Assembly (NCBI GenBank): GCA_038231295.1
Contig: JBBRLP010000135.1
Span: 1 to 14,086, forward strand
Origin: JANXLO01 sp038231295
GTDB taxonomy: Bacteria; Armatimonadota; Chthonomonadetes; Chthonomonadales; Chthonomonadaceae
Direction: 5' to 3'
Length of the DNA stretch: 14,086 nt
Shown: piece after piece, positions 8,063 through 14,086 of the stretch
How the letters are laid out: each line of letters starts with the position of its first letter
Position numbering within the stretch: position 1 is the first letter of the stretch
The notes under the pieces: generated by a model
Database searches by the model: none
What the model was told of the DNA's origin: nothing
Seen by the model: only the letters and a program-made list of their open reading frames with translations
Translations under genes and position numbers: made by a program

Positions 8063-9103
8063 ATGCCTACCCCGCTGGAAATCTTAACGTCTATTCCGCG
8101 TCTGCCAGTCGCCCTGACTCCGACGCCACTCCTTCCGCTCGACAATCTGCGGGCAGCGCTCGGCCCCTCTTCGCCTCGCCTCCTCATTAAACGGGACGAC
8201 ATGACCGGACTGGCCCTGGGTGGCAACAAGGCCCGCAAACTCGACTATCTGTTGGCGGACGCACGGGCGCAGGGCGCGGACACGCTGCTGACGTGTGGCG
8301 CAGCGCAATCCAATCACGCCCTGCAAACCGCTGCGGCCGGGCGCAAGTTCGGCTTCGCGGTGCGCTGTATTCTCGACGGCCCTGCGCCTCCGAGGGATGC
8401 CGCTCCGACGGGCAACGTTCTGCTGCACTCGCTCCTGGAGACACCGATTGTCTGGACGACGCGACTGCCAGAGGAGACACGGAATGAACAGGCGCGGAGG
8501 CGCGTGATGGCACAGGAGGCGGAGCGGGTGCAGGCGGATGGCGGGAAGCCCTATATCATCCCGACAGGTGGCTCGACTGCGATAGGCGCGTTGGGCTATG
8601 TGCAGGCGATGCGGGAGGTACGGCAGCAGTTGGCGGCACAGGGAGTGGAGCGAGTCGCGGCGATCTTCTTCGCGTCGGGGAGTGGCGGGACACAGGCGGG
8701 AATGGTGGTCGGGGCGCGGATGGAGGAGTGGGACGTGCCGCTGGTGGGTGTCGAAGTGGAGCCGATGCCGGTGGACGCGAAAGGAATCAATCCGTTTCAT
8801 CGTGCGGTCTGCCGCCTGACCAACGAGACCGCCTCCCTGCTCACCCTGCCCGCTGACTTCACCCCGACCAGCATTACGCTCTGCCCGGACTACGCCGGCT
8901 CCGCTTACGGTGTTCCCACTCCCGAAGGCGAGGAGGCAATCCGCCTGCTGGCACAGACCGAAGGAATCTTCCTCGATCCGGTCTACTCCGGCAAAGCCTT
9001 CTCTGCGCTCCTCGGCTGGATACGCGCCGGACGCTTCCTCCACGACGAGACAATTCTTTTCTGGCATACGGGCGGGGTCGCCGGTCTCTTCGCCCATCAT
9101 TAA
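8063..9103 (+). CDS. PLP-dependent D-cysteine desulfhydrase / ACC deaminase family lyase
   Basis: The product is 346 residues. The ATG at 8063 is preceded by AGGAGGG at 8047-8053, directly after the GH36 stop, so the two genes are probably one operon. KRDDMTGLALGGNKARKL near residues 43-60 is the family signature, with Lys56 predicted to hold pyridoxal phosphate. CGAAQSNHALQTAAAG follows, and SGSGGTQAG is the phosphate-binding loop. Length matches the family (about 330-350). D-cysteine desulfhydrase releases pyruvate, sulfide and ammonia from D-cysteine. ACC deaminase and L-cysteate sulfo-lyase share the fold and motifs and cannot be excluded by eye; the early LTPTPL and GGNKARKL segments favour the desulfhydrase branch (moderate). 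Its pairing with a glycosidase has no obvious metabolic logic. An upstream in-frame extension to 7916 overlaps the GH36 gene and is not needed. Confidence 0.85.
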   Translation: MPTPLEILTSIPRLPVALTPTPLLPLDNLRAALGPSSPRLLIKRDDMTGLALGGNKARKLDYLLADARAQGADTLLTCGAAQSNHALQTAAAGRKFGFAVRCILDGPAPPRDAAPTGNVLLHSLLETPIVWTTRLPEETRNEQARRRVMAQEAERVQADGGKPYIIPTGGSTAIGALGYVQAMREVRQQLAAQGVERVAAIFFASGSGGTQAGMVVGARMEEWDVPLVGVEVEPMPVDAKGINPFHRAVCRLTNETASLLTLPADFTPTSITLCPDYAGSAYGVPTPEGEEAIRLLAQTEGIFLDPVYSGKAFSALLGWIRAGRFLHDETILFWHTGGVAGLFAHH

Positions 9104-9345
9104 AATCGTTCTGAATGCTGGAGGTTGAAACCCCTGACTGGAAAATAGCCGCCCCCGGCCCCCAATTCTGGGGGAGTAGGCATTTTCATGCGATAGGGTA
9201 CCCGCAGGGCATGGAAGGCTGGCAAGAAAAAGCAAACGTCTTCCAGACGGAAATGCCTTGTTGCGTGTGAGTTTTCGGAGGGCGTTGCCGGGAAGTGGTT
9301 CCCAACCCCCTCTAAACAGGCGACCCGACGCGGTTTCGGAGTTTT
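9104..9345. other. hairpin-rich convergent intergenic region, possible dispersed repeat or structured RNA
   Basis: The 242 bases separate two convergent genes. They contain CCCCCA-ATTC-TGGGGG (9159-9174); an outer stem AGGCATTT (9178-9185)/AAATGCCT (9251-9258) enclosing CATGC/GCATG (9187-9191 and 9209-9213) and CGTCT/AGACG (9237-9249), which would make a three-way junction; and GGGAA-GTGG-TTCCC (9290-9303). A 51-codon open frame (ATG 9115 to TGA 9270, + strand) crosses it, with only GTTCTGAATGC-like context and no good ribosome binding site. A frame open on the minus strand continues through it. This density of palindromes suits a REP/MITE-like element or a structured transcript end; neither is proven. 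Confidence 0.4.
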
Positions 9346-9657
9346 TTACCAGAAGGGATGACTGCGGGGATGGTGGGCTGCGCTGTACATCGAACTGATG
9401 CCCATGCCCGCCTGTCGCCCCATCATTTTCGTCAGGGTCGCCTGGTCTTTTTCGCTCAGTTTGCGAATATCGCCCTGACACTCTTCCGCTTTCTGCTGCA
9501 TAAATCGTTCGTCTGCGGAGGCAATATGGATGCCGGAGCCGAAATAGGCATACGTCATCCACACAAAAAAGAGTATCAGGACGACGACCGCTGCTGCCAC
9601 CGTTCCTGCTCCAACCGTGCGATCTTTCAGCGACTCTTTTTTTGTTTCATGCGCCAT
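9346..9657 (-). CDS. small single-pass membrane protein, unknown function
   Basis: The product is 103 residues. The ATG at 9657 is preceded on the minus strand by GGGGAG six bases away. The first 13 residues are charged (KKESLKDR). A hydrophobic segment at about 16-39 (VAAAVVVLILFFVWM) is a clear membrane span, and by the positive-inside rule the N-terminus faces the cytoplasm. The remaining 60 residues are soluble, with a charged helical part (ADERFMQQKAEECQGDIRKL) and a His/Pro-rich end (HHPRSHPFW). No cleavage site is obvious, so it is probably anchored with its C-terminal part outside. I do not recognise a family. It has a near-consensus promoter of its own and no minus-strand neighbour close by, so it is monocistronic. 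Confidence 0.7.
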   Translation of the reverse strand: MAHETKKESLKDRTVGAGTVAAAVVVLILFFVWMTYAYFGSGIHIASADERFMQQKAEECQGDIRKLSEKDQATLTKMMGRQAGMGISSMYSAAHHPRSHPFW

Positions 9658-9695
9658 GTGGATCTCCCCTGTAACGAGTGTGCGTCTTTGCGCCC

Positions 9696-9724
9696 ATTAT
9701 AGCGAGGCAAACGCCAATTGGCAA
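9696..9724 (-). promoter_or_regulatory. sigma70 promoter of the small membrane protein gene
   Basis: On the minus strand TTGCCA (9724 to 9719) and TATAAT (9701 to 9696) are separated by exactly 17 bases. The -10 is perfect and the -35 matches at five of six positions. Transcription should start near 9689, leaving a leader of about 32 bases with the ribosome binding site. Confidence 0.75.
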
Positions 9725-9737
9725 GTAGCGAGGCAAA
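9700..9737. promoter_or_regulatory. candidate operator: palindrome flanked by direct repeats
   Basis: The palindrome GCCAATTGGC (9713-9722) overlaps the -35 element of the minus-strand promoter. The 12-base direct repeat TAGCGAGGCAAA occurs at 9700-9711 (touching the -10) and at 9726-9737 (upstream of the -35). The site lies between divergent genes, so one regulator could control both. Confidence 0.45.
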
Positions 9738-9822
9738 AATGTTCTAAAATGCATTTCTGGCACTCTTCTGTGGTGTACAGGGACAGACCTCAATAGTTCT
9801 TCAAGGATTGGGAGGGAACACT

Positions 9823-10701
9823 ATGGGCGAATTCAACAGTTCGATTACTCGTGTCTGGCCGGTATTTGAGACGCTTCTCGCCTCTGATCCGACTGGAAAG
9901 CAGTGGTTGGGAGAACTGATGCGTTTGGCGACGCTCAGTCGCAAACCTCCTCAATCATTTCAGCAGCCAGTGGGAAGCATATTACCTGCTTGTATATCCC
10001 CTAACCGTCCAATTCCCGGTATTATGCGGAGAGTTCTCGGGCCTGATTTGAGCGCCAAATTGGGGAGTTTGCCCGCTTGCTTTGAATACTCACTGCCTCC
10101 TCCAGAGGCATTCTTGAGATGGATGATAAACCATCCCGACCAACTCACCTGGCCCTATAAAGGGGCAGAAGAGGAGGTTTTTGGAGACGAGACGCAAAAA
10201 AATCGAAAATGCCTCCTGAAGGGTGGTTCAAACAACACGTGCCGGACCGAAGCACTTAAGCAACTGGAATTATGCGGACCTGAAAAATATCGGAGTAAAT
10301 GGTGGGCTTTTGAGGGATTTACTTCGGTTGACTGCTACCTCGAAACGGAAAATTACGTAATTCTTATCGAAGGGAAGCGCACGGAGTTGCTTTCTCCGGC
10401 AACACAATGGTATCGCCATCGAAATCAGCTTGCCCGCAATATCGAAGTTGCCTCCTGCAAAGGCATTCAATCGGGAAAGAACTATGCGGTAATCCTCTGC
10501 ACAGAGGACCCTGTGGACATAGCCAGGAACGCGATCACAGGCTGTTTTCCGCATCTATCGAAGGCGGAAGGAGACGAGCTTGTCAGCCATTACCTGGGAT
10601 GCGTTACATGGTCGCAGATCGTTTCGCATCTATGCCCGGCAATGACGTTGCCGAATAGACGCAATGAAGCGGTTGACATTTGCTTGAAGGCACGAACGTA
10701 G
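9823..10701 (+). CDS. PD-(D/E)XK nuclease-like protein
   Basis: The product is 292 residues. The ATG at 9823 follows GGGAGGG at 9810-9816 with six bases of spacing; an upstream TTG at 9808 overlaps that site and is rejected. The core signature is Asp170 (TSVDCYLE) followed by Glu183 and Lys185 (VILIEGKRTE) on the next strand. After that comes a helix with Gln202 and Arg205 (RNQLARNI), the usual order in PD-(D/E)XK enzymes. The first 150 residues are of unknown fold and include FGDETQKNRKCLLKG. Members of this superfamily cut DNA in restriction, repair or mobile elements, but many are uncharacterised. Base composition is visibly less GC-rich than the flanking metabolic genes (about 45% in the stretch 10321-10380), suggesting horizontal acquisition. 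A toxin-antitoxin pair starts 76 bases downstream. The nuclease call rests on the motif only. Confidence 0.7.
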   Translation: MGEFNSSITRVWPVFETLLASDPTGKQWLGELMRLATLSRKPPQSFQQPVGSILPACISPNRPIPGIMRRVLGPDLSAKLGSLPACFEYSLPPPEAFLRWMINHPDQLTWPYKGAEEEVFGDETQKNRKCLLKGGSNNTCRTEALKQLELCGPEKYRSKWWAFEGFTSVDCYLETENYVILIEGKRTELLSPATQWYRHRNQLARNIEVASCKGIQSGKNYAVILCTEDPVDIARNAITGCFPHLSKAEGDELVSHYLGCVTWSQIVSHLCPAMTLPNRRNEAVDICLKART

Positions 10702-10777
10702 CGAGAAAGACAGGGTTTCTGGCGGATAGCTGCGGGAGTAGACTTTCCCATAGAGGTAAAGAGAGGAGAATGTCTCG

Positions 10778-11098
10778 ATGAACGTAACTTTAGAACTCAA
10801 TCCCATAGAAGAGGCATGGCTCAATTTTCAGACTCAGAAACAGGGTCTCTCGTCCGCTGAAATCATCCGGCAGCTTGTGGAGGAGCGTATTTCGACAGGG
10901 AACTGGACACCAGAAGATCAGCTCCCTGCACTTGATTCCGAGAGCAGGGCAGCGATTACCCTGCTCAACACCTACCTCGAAACGGAGGCTGTCAACGATC
11001 TCGAAGACATCCGCAAGGCGGAGGAAGAACTGGCGGAATTTAAGCGCAGCATGAATGCCAATCGGGTCGCGACTGGCGAGCGGCTTGTCTATCCATGA
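10778..11098 (+). CDS. antitoxin, ribbon-helix-helix-like, partner of PIN toxin
   Basis: The product is 106 residues. The ATG at 10778 is preceded by AGAGGAG nine bases upstream. An N-terminal strand (NVTLELN) followed by two helices (EAWLNFQTQKQ and SAEIIRQLVEER, joined by GLS) fits a ribbon-helix-helix DNA-binding unit. The acidic, helical C-terminal half (DLEDIRKAEEELAEFKR) suits toxin binding and neutralisation. The last codons overlap the toxin gene by ATGA, so translation is coupled and antitoxin is made first. Such antitoxins usually repress their own operon together with the toxin. The gap 10702-10777 presumably holds the promoter, but I see no convincing -35/-10 pair there. The fold assignment is by pattern only. 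Confidence 0.75.
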   Translation: MNVTLELNPIEEAWLNFQTQKQGLSSAEIIRQLVEERISTGNWTPEDQLPALDSESRAAITLLNTYLETEAVNDLEDIRKAEEELAEFKRSMNANRVATGERLVYP

Positions 11099-11550
11099 AC
11101 CGTCACATCCTACTTGACTCTTCCCCACTGGGTCTTTTGTCCAATCCGGCAAACACAGCGGACGTCATCGCTATTACGCAATGGGCGGCGGCTTGCTACG
11201 CGGGCGGGGATCATCTGTATATCCCTGAAGTGATTGATTATGAACTGCGCCGTGAACTTCTGCGGGCTGGGAAGACGAAGGGAATTGCGAAGCTGGACAG
11301 TTTCAAAACCGCCTTTCGCTATTTAGCGATTACAACGGTGGCAATGCTGCGGGCCGCTGAACTCTGGTCGCAAGCCCGGAGAAGTGGCTTGCCAACCAGT
11401 GATCCAAAAAAACTGGACATTGACGTTATATTGGCGGCGCAGGCGCTCACCCTGCCGGTTTCCCCTACGAATCTTATTATCGCGACTTCCAACGTCACCC
11501 ATATTTCTCGTTTCGCGCCTGCCGCTCTCTGGACAGACATTAAGCCGTAA
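11095..11550 (+). CDS. PIN-domain ribonuclease toxin (VapC-like)
   Basis: The product is 151 residues, typical for the family. PIN acidic residues are visible in order: Asp8 (ILLDSSPLG), Glu50 (IPEVIDYELRRE) and Asp110 (LDIDVILAAQA). The closing motif that normally reads TxNxxDF is here TSNVTHISRF, so Asn133 is kept but the fourth acidic position is His136. PIN toxins cleave RNA, commonly tRNA or rRNA, with magnesium bound by these acids. The other three acids are intact, so activity is plausible. Its start overlaps the antitoxin stop. It is separated from the convergent ArsR-methyltransferase gene by 42 bases without a recognisable terminator. Confidence 0.82.
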   Translation: MNRHILLDSSPLGLLSNPANTADVIAITQWAAACYAGGDHLYIPEVIDYELRRELLRAGKTKGIAKLDSFKTAFRYLAITTVAMLRAAELWSQARRSGLPTSDPKKLDIDVILAAQALTLPVSPTNLIIATSNVTHISRFAPAALWTDIKP

Positions 11551-11592
11551 TCCCGCCTCCTCGTGATTCGCTCAGGGTGAAATTGAGTGCGG

Positions 11593-12522
11593 TTATTCCG
11601 GCTTTTCGGCGATTGCCATGAGGGTCTCGAAGTGGGGCGATTCGGCGGCGCGGTCTACGACGGAGATGTCTACGTTCTGAAAGCCTGCCTGCCGCAGCCA
11701 GACCACAACTTCGGCCTGGGAGAAGCCGAGCCAGACATCGGCGTAGAGTTCGCGGGCGGCTTCGACATCGTGTTTGAGCAGGTCGAGGAGGACGATGCGG
11801 CCACCGGGACGCAGGACGCGCCAGGCTTCCGTGAGCGCGTGGGCGGGATGCAGGGCATGGTGCAGCACCTGGTGCATCAGTACCATATCCACCTCGCCGT
11901 CCGAGATGGGCAGTTCCTCCATGTCGCCCTGCCGATACTCCAGATTCGAGATGCCGTTGCGGGCTGCCAGGCTCGCGCCGTACTCAACCATCTTACTGGA
12001 ACTGTCCACCGCGATGACGCGCTCGGCCCGCTGCGCCAGCATCAGGGCCAGAGTGCCTTCCCCGGCTCCGAGATCGGCGATAACGAGCGGCGGCAGCAGA
12101 CGCAGCAGCATCTCCGCAAGCGCCTTCCAGCTTCGCCCCGGCACGTAGCTGCGCCCGAAGCGTCCGGCAAGCTCGTCGAAGTAACTGCGGAGGGTATTCT
12201 TACGGCGGCTGAGGACAAGCCGCAGTCCCTCGTCGTCGTGGGCGCGTTCGGGAATCTCCGCCGCGCTCTGTTCTAAGACTTCCGTCAGAATCGCCTGCGT
12301 TCCGGGCGGCACGACCATCCGATAGATGCTCTTCTGCCCCGAACGGCGCACCTCCACGAACCCCGCCTGCTTCAACTGCGAAAGCTGCATGGAGATACGG
12401 CTCTGCCCCATGCCAAGAATCTCCTGAAGTTCCGCCACACTCAGGTCTTCGCTCGCCAGCAGCCGCAGTATTCGTATCCGGGCCTTATCGCCCAGCAGTC
12501 GTAACGCTTTCAAGATTTCCAT
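11593..12522 (-). CDS. ArsR-family regulator fused to a SAM-dependent methyltransferase
   Basis: The product is 309 residues. Residues 1-75 are a winged helix-turn-helix (recognition helix near GMGQSRISMQLSQLKQAGF). Residues about 105-309 are a class I methyltransferase with motif I ADLGAGEGT (149-157), the acidic ribose-binding Asp173 (AVDSSSKM) and the post-motif region VLRPGGRIVLLD (236-247). The recognition-helix region and SAM motifs are intact. Such fusions are seen in several phyla, sometimes near methionine or S-adenosyl-homocysteine genes; no such neighbours lie here. The methyl acceptor is unknown. The regulator may sense SAM or its products, an inference. The cysteine metal sites of classical ArsR are absent from the HTH part, so metal sensing is unlikely. 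The start codon sits immediately after its promoter. Confidence 0.88.
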   Translation of the reverse strand: MEILKALRLLGDKARIRILRLLASEDLSVAELQEILGMGQSRISMQLSQLKQAGFVEVRRSGQKSIYRMVVPPGTQAILTEVLEQSAAEIPERAHDDEGLRLVLSRRKNTLRSYFDELAGRFGRSYVPGRSWKALAEMLLRLLPPLVIADLGAGEGTLALMLAQRAERVIAVDSSSKMVEYGASLAARNGISNLEYRQGDMEELPISDGEVDMVLMHQVLHHALHPAHALTEAWRVLRPGGRIVLLDLLKHDVEAARELYADVWLGFSQAEVVVWLRQAGFQNVDISVVDRAAESPHFETLMAIAEKPE

Positions 12523-12540
12523 ACGGCTATTATAGCCCGT
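12523..12540 (-). promoter_or_regulatory. leaderless promoter with palindromic -10 region for the ArsR-methyltransferase gene
   Basis: On the minus strand a perfect TATAAT (12534 to 12529) lies only six bases before the ATG, so transcription should begin at about the start codon. It sits inside GGCTAT-A-ATAGCC (12525-12537), a perfect 13-base inverted repeat extended by ACGG/CCGT with one unpaired base. The -35 region is poor. Self-repression by the ArsR domain at this palindrome is a natural inference. Confidence 0.55.
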
Positions 12541-12591
12541 AGAGAGTCCGCAATCTCCACGGACGAGGATTTCGAGCGGAGAAATCGGGCG

Positions 12592-12624
12592 AAAAATCTC
12601 CTCCCGTCACAGGTCGGGGAGGAG
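12592..12624 (-). terminator. intrinsic terminator of the aldo/keto reductase gene
   Basis: On the minus strand CTCCTCCC pairs perfectly with GGGAGGAG across an 11-base loop and is followed by ATTTTT. It begins 23 bases after the stop codon, so the reductase transcript ends here and the ArsR-methyltransferase gene needs its own promoter. Confidence 0.85.
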
Positions 12625-12647
12625 AAACGCGGATTCGCACCGCGACG

Positions 12648-13679
12648 CTAGCCGACGGGCGAGGGATTGCGGTCAAAGCCGCTCTGATGCCAGTAGGGAT
12701 AGGCCAGGTTCGTGGCGCTCGCGGCGTCGAGGCGGGCCACCTGTTCCGGCGTCAGTTTCCAGCCGACTGCGCCCAGGTTCTGGCGAAGCTGCTCCTCGTT
12801 GCGTGCGCCGATGACGACCGTTGCCACCGTCGGGCGCTGCAAGAGCCAGTTCAGGGCGACCTGCGGGACGGTCTTGCCGGTCTCCTCCGCCACAATATCC
12901 AGCGCATCCACGACCTTATAGACATACTCGTCGGCGACGGGCGGGCCGCTATCCACCACCATTTTGCTCTGGAGGCGGCTGGTTTGTGGGAGCGGCTCTC
13001 CGCGCCGCACCTTTCCTGTCAAACGCCCCCAGCCAAGCGGACTCCAGACGACGGCGCCGACCTTCTGATCCAGTCCCAGCGGCATCAGCTCCCACTCGTA
13101 GTCCCGCCCGATAAGCGAGTAGTACGCCTGATGCGCCACGTAACGGCTCCAGCCGTACTTGTCCGCAACGGCCAGCGACTTCATCAGGTGCCAGCCCGAA
13201 AAGTTGGAGCAGCCGATATAGCGAATCTTGCCCGCCTTGACCAGCGTATCCAGCGTGCTGAGAATCTCCTCAACGGGCGTCAGGGCGTCGAAACTATGCA
13301 GTTGAAACAGGTCAATGTAGTCCGTGCCGAGCCGTCGCAGGCTGCCCTCGACTGCGCTGGTGATATGGAAGCGGGACGAGCCGGTGCCGTTGGGGTCGGG
13401 ACTGGTGCGAAATCCGGCCTTCGTCGAGATCAGCGCCTTGTCGCGCCGCCCCTTGAGCGCCTGCCCGAGAATCTCTTCCGCCGCGCCGCCGGAGTAGACG
13501 TCCGCGCTGTCGAACATCGTCAGCCCCGCCTCCAGGCAGACATCCACGATGCGTGTTGCCTCCGTCACATCGCTGCTGCCCCACGCCTTAAAAAACTCCG
13601 TATTTCCCCCGAACGTTCCTGTCCCGAAACTCAGCACCGGCACCTTCCACCCCGATCCGCCAAGCAGTCTGTATTCCAT
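12648..13679 (-). CDS. aldo/keto reductase family oxidoreductase
   Basis: The product is 343 residues. The ATG at 13679 is chosen because AAGGAG lies four bases upstream on the minus strand; a GTG at 13703 would add eight unlikely residues. The start MEYRLLGGSGWKVP is the family opening. The catalytic tetrad is complete: Asp57 (TMFDSADVYSGG), Tyr62, Lys87 (ISTKAG) and His128 (LFQLHSFD). IGCSNFSGW, VVWSPLGWGRLTGK and VVIGARNEEQL are cofactor-binding and barrel motifs. These TIM-barrel enzymes reduce aldehydes or ketones with NADPH in the cytosol; this subgroup also includes general-stress reductases of unknown substrate. The substrate cannot be read here. It is followed by an intrinsic terminator and preceded, 109 bases away, by the leucine-rich-repeat gene. 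Confidence 0.93.
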   Translation of the reverse strand: MEYRLLGGSGWKVPVLSFGTGTFGGNTEFFKAWGSSDVTEATRIVDVCLEAGLTMFDSADVYSGGAAEEILGQALKGRRDKALISTKAGFRTSPDPNGTGSSRFHITSAVEGSLRRLGTDYIDLFQLHSFDALTPVEEILSTLDTLVKAGKIRYIGCSNFSGWHLMKSLAVADKYGWSRYVAHQAYYSLIGRDYEWELMPLGLDQKVGAVVWSPLGWGRLTGKVRRGEPLPQTSRLQSKMVVDSGPPVADEYVYKVVDALDIVAEETGKTVPQVALNWLLQRPTVATVVIGARNEEQLRQNLGAVGWKLTPEQVARLDAASATNLAYPYWHQSGFDRNPSPVG

Positions 13680-13788
13680 GTTTCTCCTTGTCTCCCACCT
13701 CACCGCCCAAAGAGCGGTGTTTTCTAAAAAGTCTTGTCTCGCCCATCCCTATGTACGCCTGCAGCGTGTTCCTCGTGCCTGCAAGCCG

Positions 13789-14086
13789 TCATGAAGCGGT
13801 TTTCTCTGACTGCCCTTCCCGGAACCCCACAATCGTCAGGTTGGAGAGATGGGCCAGCGGAGAAATATCAAGAACCTTTGTTCTTTCCATATAAAGAGTA
13901 CGCAACGCGTTGCATTCCTTCAGAGGGGTCAGGTCGCTTACCGACGTGTTGTCAAGGGACAGCATTTCCAGTTGTGTGAGTTGGCTTAGAGGGGTCAGGT
14001 CGCTTACCGACGTGTTGTGAAGGTACAGCGTTTTCAGTTGTGTGAGTTGGCTTAGAGGGGTCAGGTCGCTTACCGACGTGTTGTGA
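13789..14086 (-). CDS. leucine-rich-repeat protein, C-terminal end (start outside window)
   Basis: The minus-strand frame enters at the right edge and ends in TGA at 13791-13789, giving 98 residues of a larger protein. It contains at least three 22-residue repeats of the form NTSVSDLTPLSQLTQL then LxxLxL, the internalin-type pattern. A diverged fourth repeat (TKVLDISPLAHLSNL) and a short tail (GFREGQSEKTAS) follow. Such repeats form curved solenoids that bind proteins. The repeats break off without a C-terminal cap domain, wall anchor or membrane segment. Location, and what lies at the N-terminus, cannot be told. The gene is 109 bases upstream of the reductase on the same strand. Confidence 0.85.
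   Translation of the reverse strand, partial: HNTSVSDLTPLSQLTQLKTLYLHNTSVSDLTPLSQLTQLEMLSLDNTSVSDLTPLKECNALRTLYMERTKVLDISPLAHLSNLTIVGFREGQSEKTAS
13922..14086. repeat. 66-bp tandem repeats encoding leucine-rich repeats
   Basis: AGAGGGGTCAGGTCGC begins at 13922, 13988 and 14054, a period of exactly 66 bases. On the coding strand the two rightmost units differ at about 4 of 66 positions, and the first 29 bases of a unit are identical in all three copies. The array continues past the window edge. Confidence 0.9.

Noticed and set aside
6994..8238. 414-codon open frame on the minus strand
   Set aside because: Antisense to GH36 catalytic motifs and across the GH36/PLP gene junction.
8084..9562. 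492-codon open frame on the minus strand
   Set aside because: Antisense to the PLP enzyme and overlapping the small membrane protein gene in another frame; only its middle, over the palindromic gap, is of any interest.
13701..13725. CACCGC-CCAAAGA-GCGGTG hairpin followed by TTTTCT on the plus strand
   Set aside because: Looks like an intrinsic terminator for the + strand, but no + strand gene ends there; on the minus strand, where the genes lie, no U-run follows.
12687..13727. 346-codon open frame on the plus strand
   Set aside because: Antisense to the aldo/keto reductase with its full catalytic tetrad.
13901..13912. Palindrome GCAACGCGTTGC
   Set aside because: Within the leucine-rich-repeat coding sequence (codons for CNALR); most likely chance.
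13922..14086. Regular repeats suggestive of a CRISPR array
   Set aside because: Period 66 with no unique spacers; the minus strand translates into leucine-rich repeats.

Overview
The window reads as chromosomal DNA from a GC-rich bacterium with strong GGAGG-type ribosome binding sites. Short intergenic gaps, a twin-arginine-type GH36 protein, an internalin-type leucine-rich-repeat protein and an ArsR-methyltransferase fusion do not fix the phylum. A deep-branching environmental lineage such as Armatimonadota, Chloroflexota or Planctomycetota is a guess only.

Left part (1-5832, + strand): the 3' end of an unidentified gene is followed by a two-gene operon. The first gene encodes a 1318-residue protein that carries a complete subtilisin (S8) active site and, further along, a thermolysin-like (gluzincin) HExxH...E zinc site. 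Three bases later a ComEC-type metallo-beta-lactamase-fold (MBL) protein begins. Neither protein has a signal peptide, so both should be cytosolic. Protease plus MBL-fold pairs are known in bacterial conflict systems such as type I AVAST (Avs1: MBL, trypsin-like protease, STAND NTPase). This pair is the best candidate in the window for an undescribed system.

Middle part (5833-9103, + strand): a 369-bp gap holds a plausible promoter and a structured, internally duplicated leader. It precedes a GH36 alpha-galactosidase-like gene and a PLP-dependent D-cysteine desulfhydrase/ACC-deaminase-family gene, which appear to form an operon. A hairpin-rich 242-bp convergent gap follows (9104-9345).

Right-centre (9346-11550): a small single-pass membrane protein (- strand) has a near-consensus sigma70 promoter with a palindrome on its -35 element. 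Divergent from it is a less GC-rich PD-(D/E)XK nuclease-like gene, followed by an antitoxin/PIN-toxin pair whose ends overlap by ATGA. This looks like a small mobile or defence-type accessory patch.

Right part (11593-14086, - strand): an ArsR-methyltransferase regulator sits behind an apparently leaderless promoter with a palindromic -10 region. Upstream of it lie an aldo/keto reductase with its own intrinsic terminator and the C-terminal end of a leucine-rich-repeat protein encoded by near-identical 66-bp tandem repeats.

No rRNA, tRNA, CRISPR array, transposase or replication origin was seen. All functional calls are from reading motifs; no database search was run.
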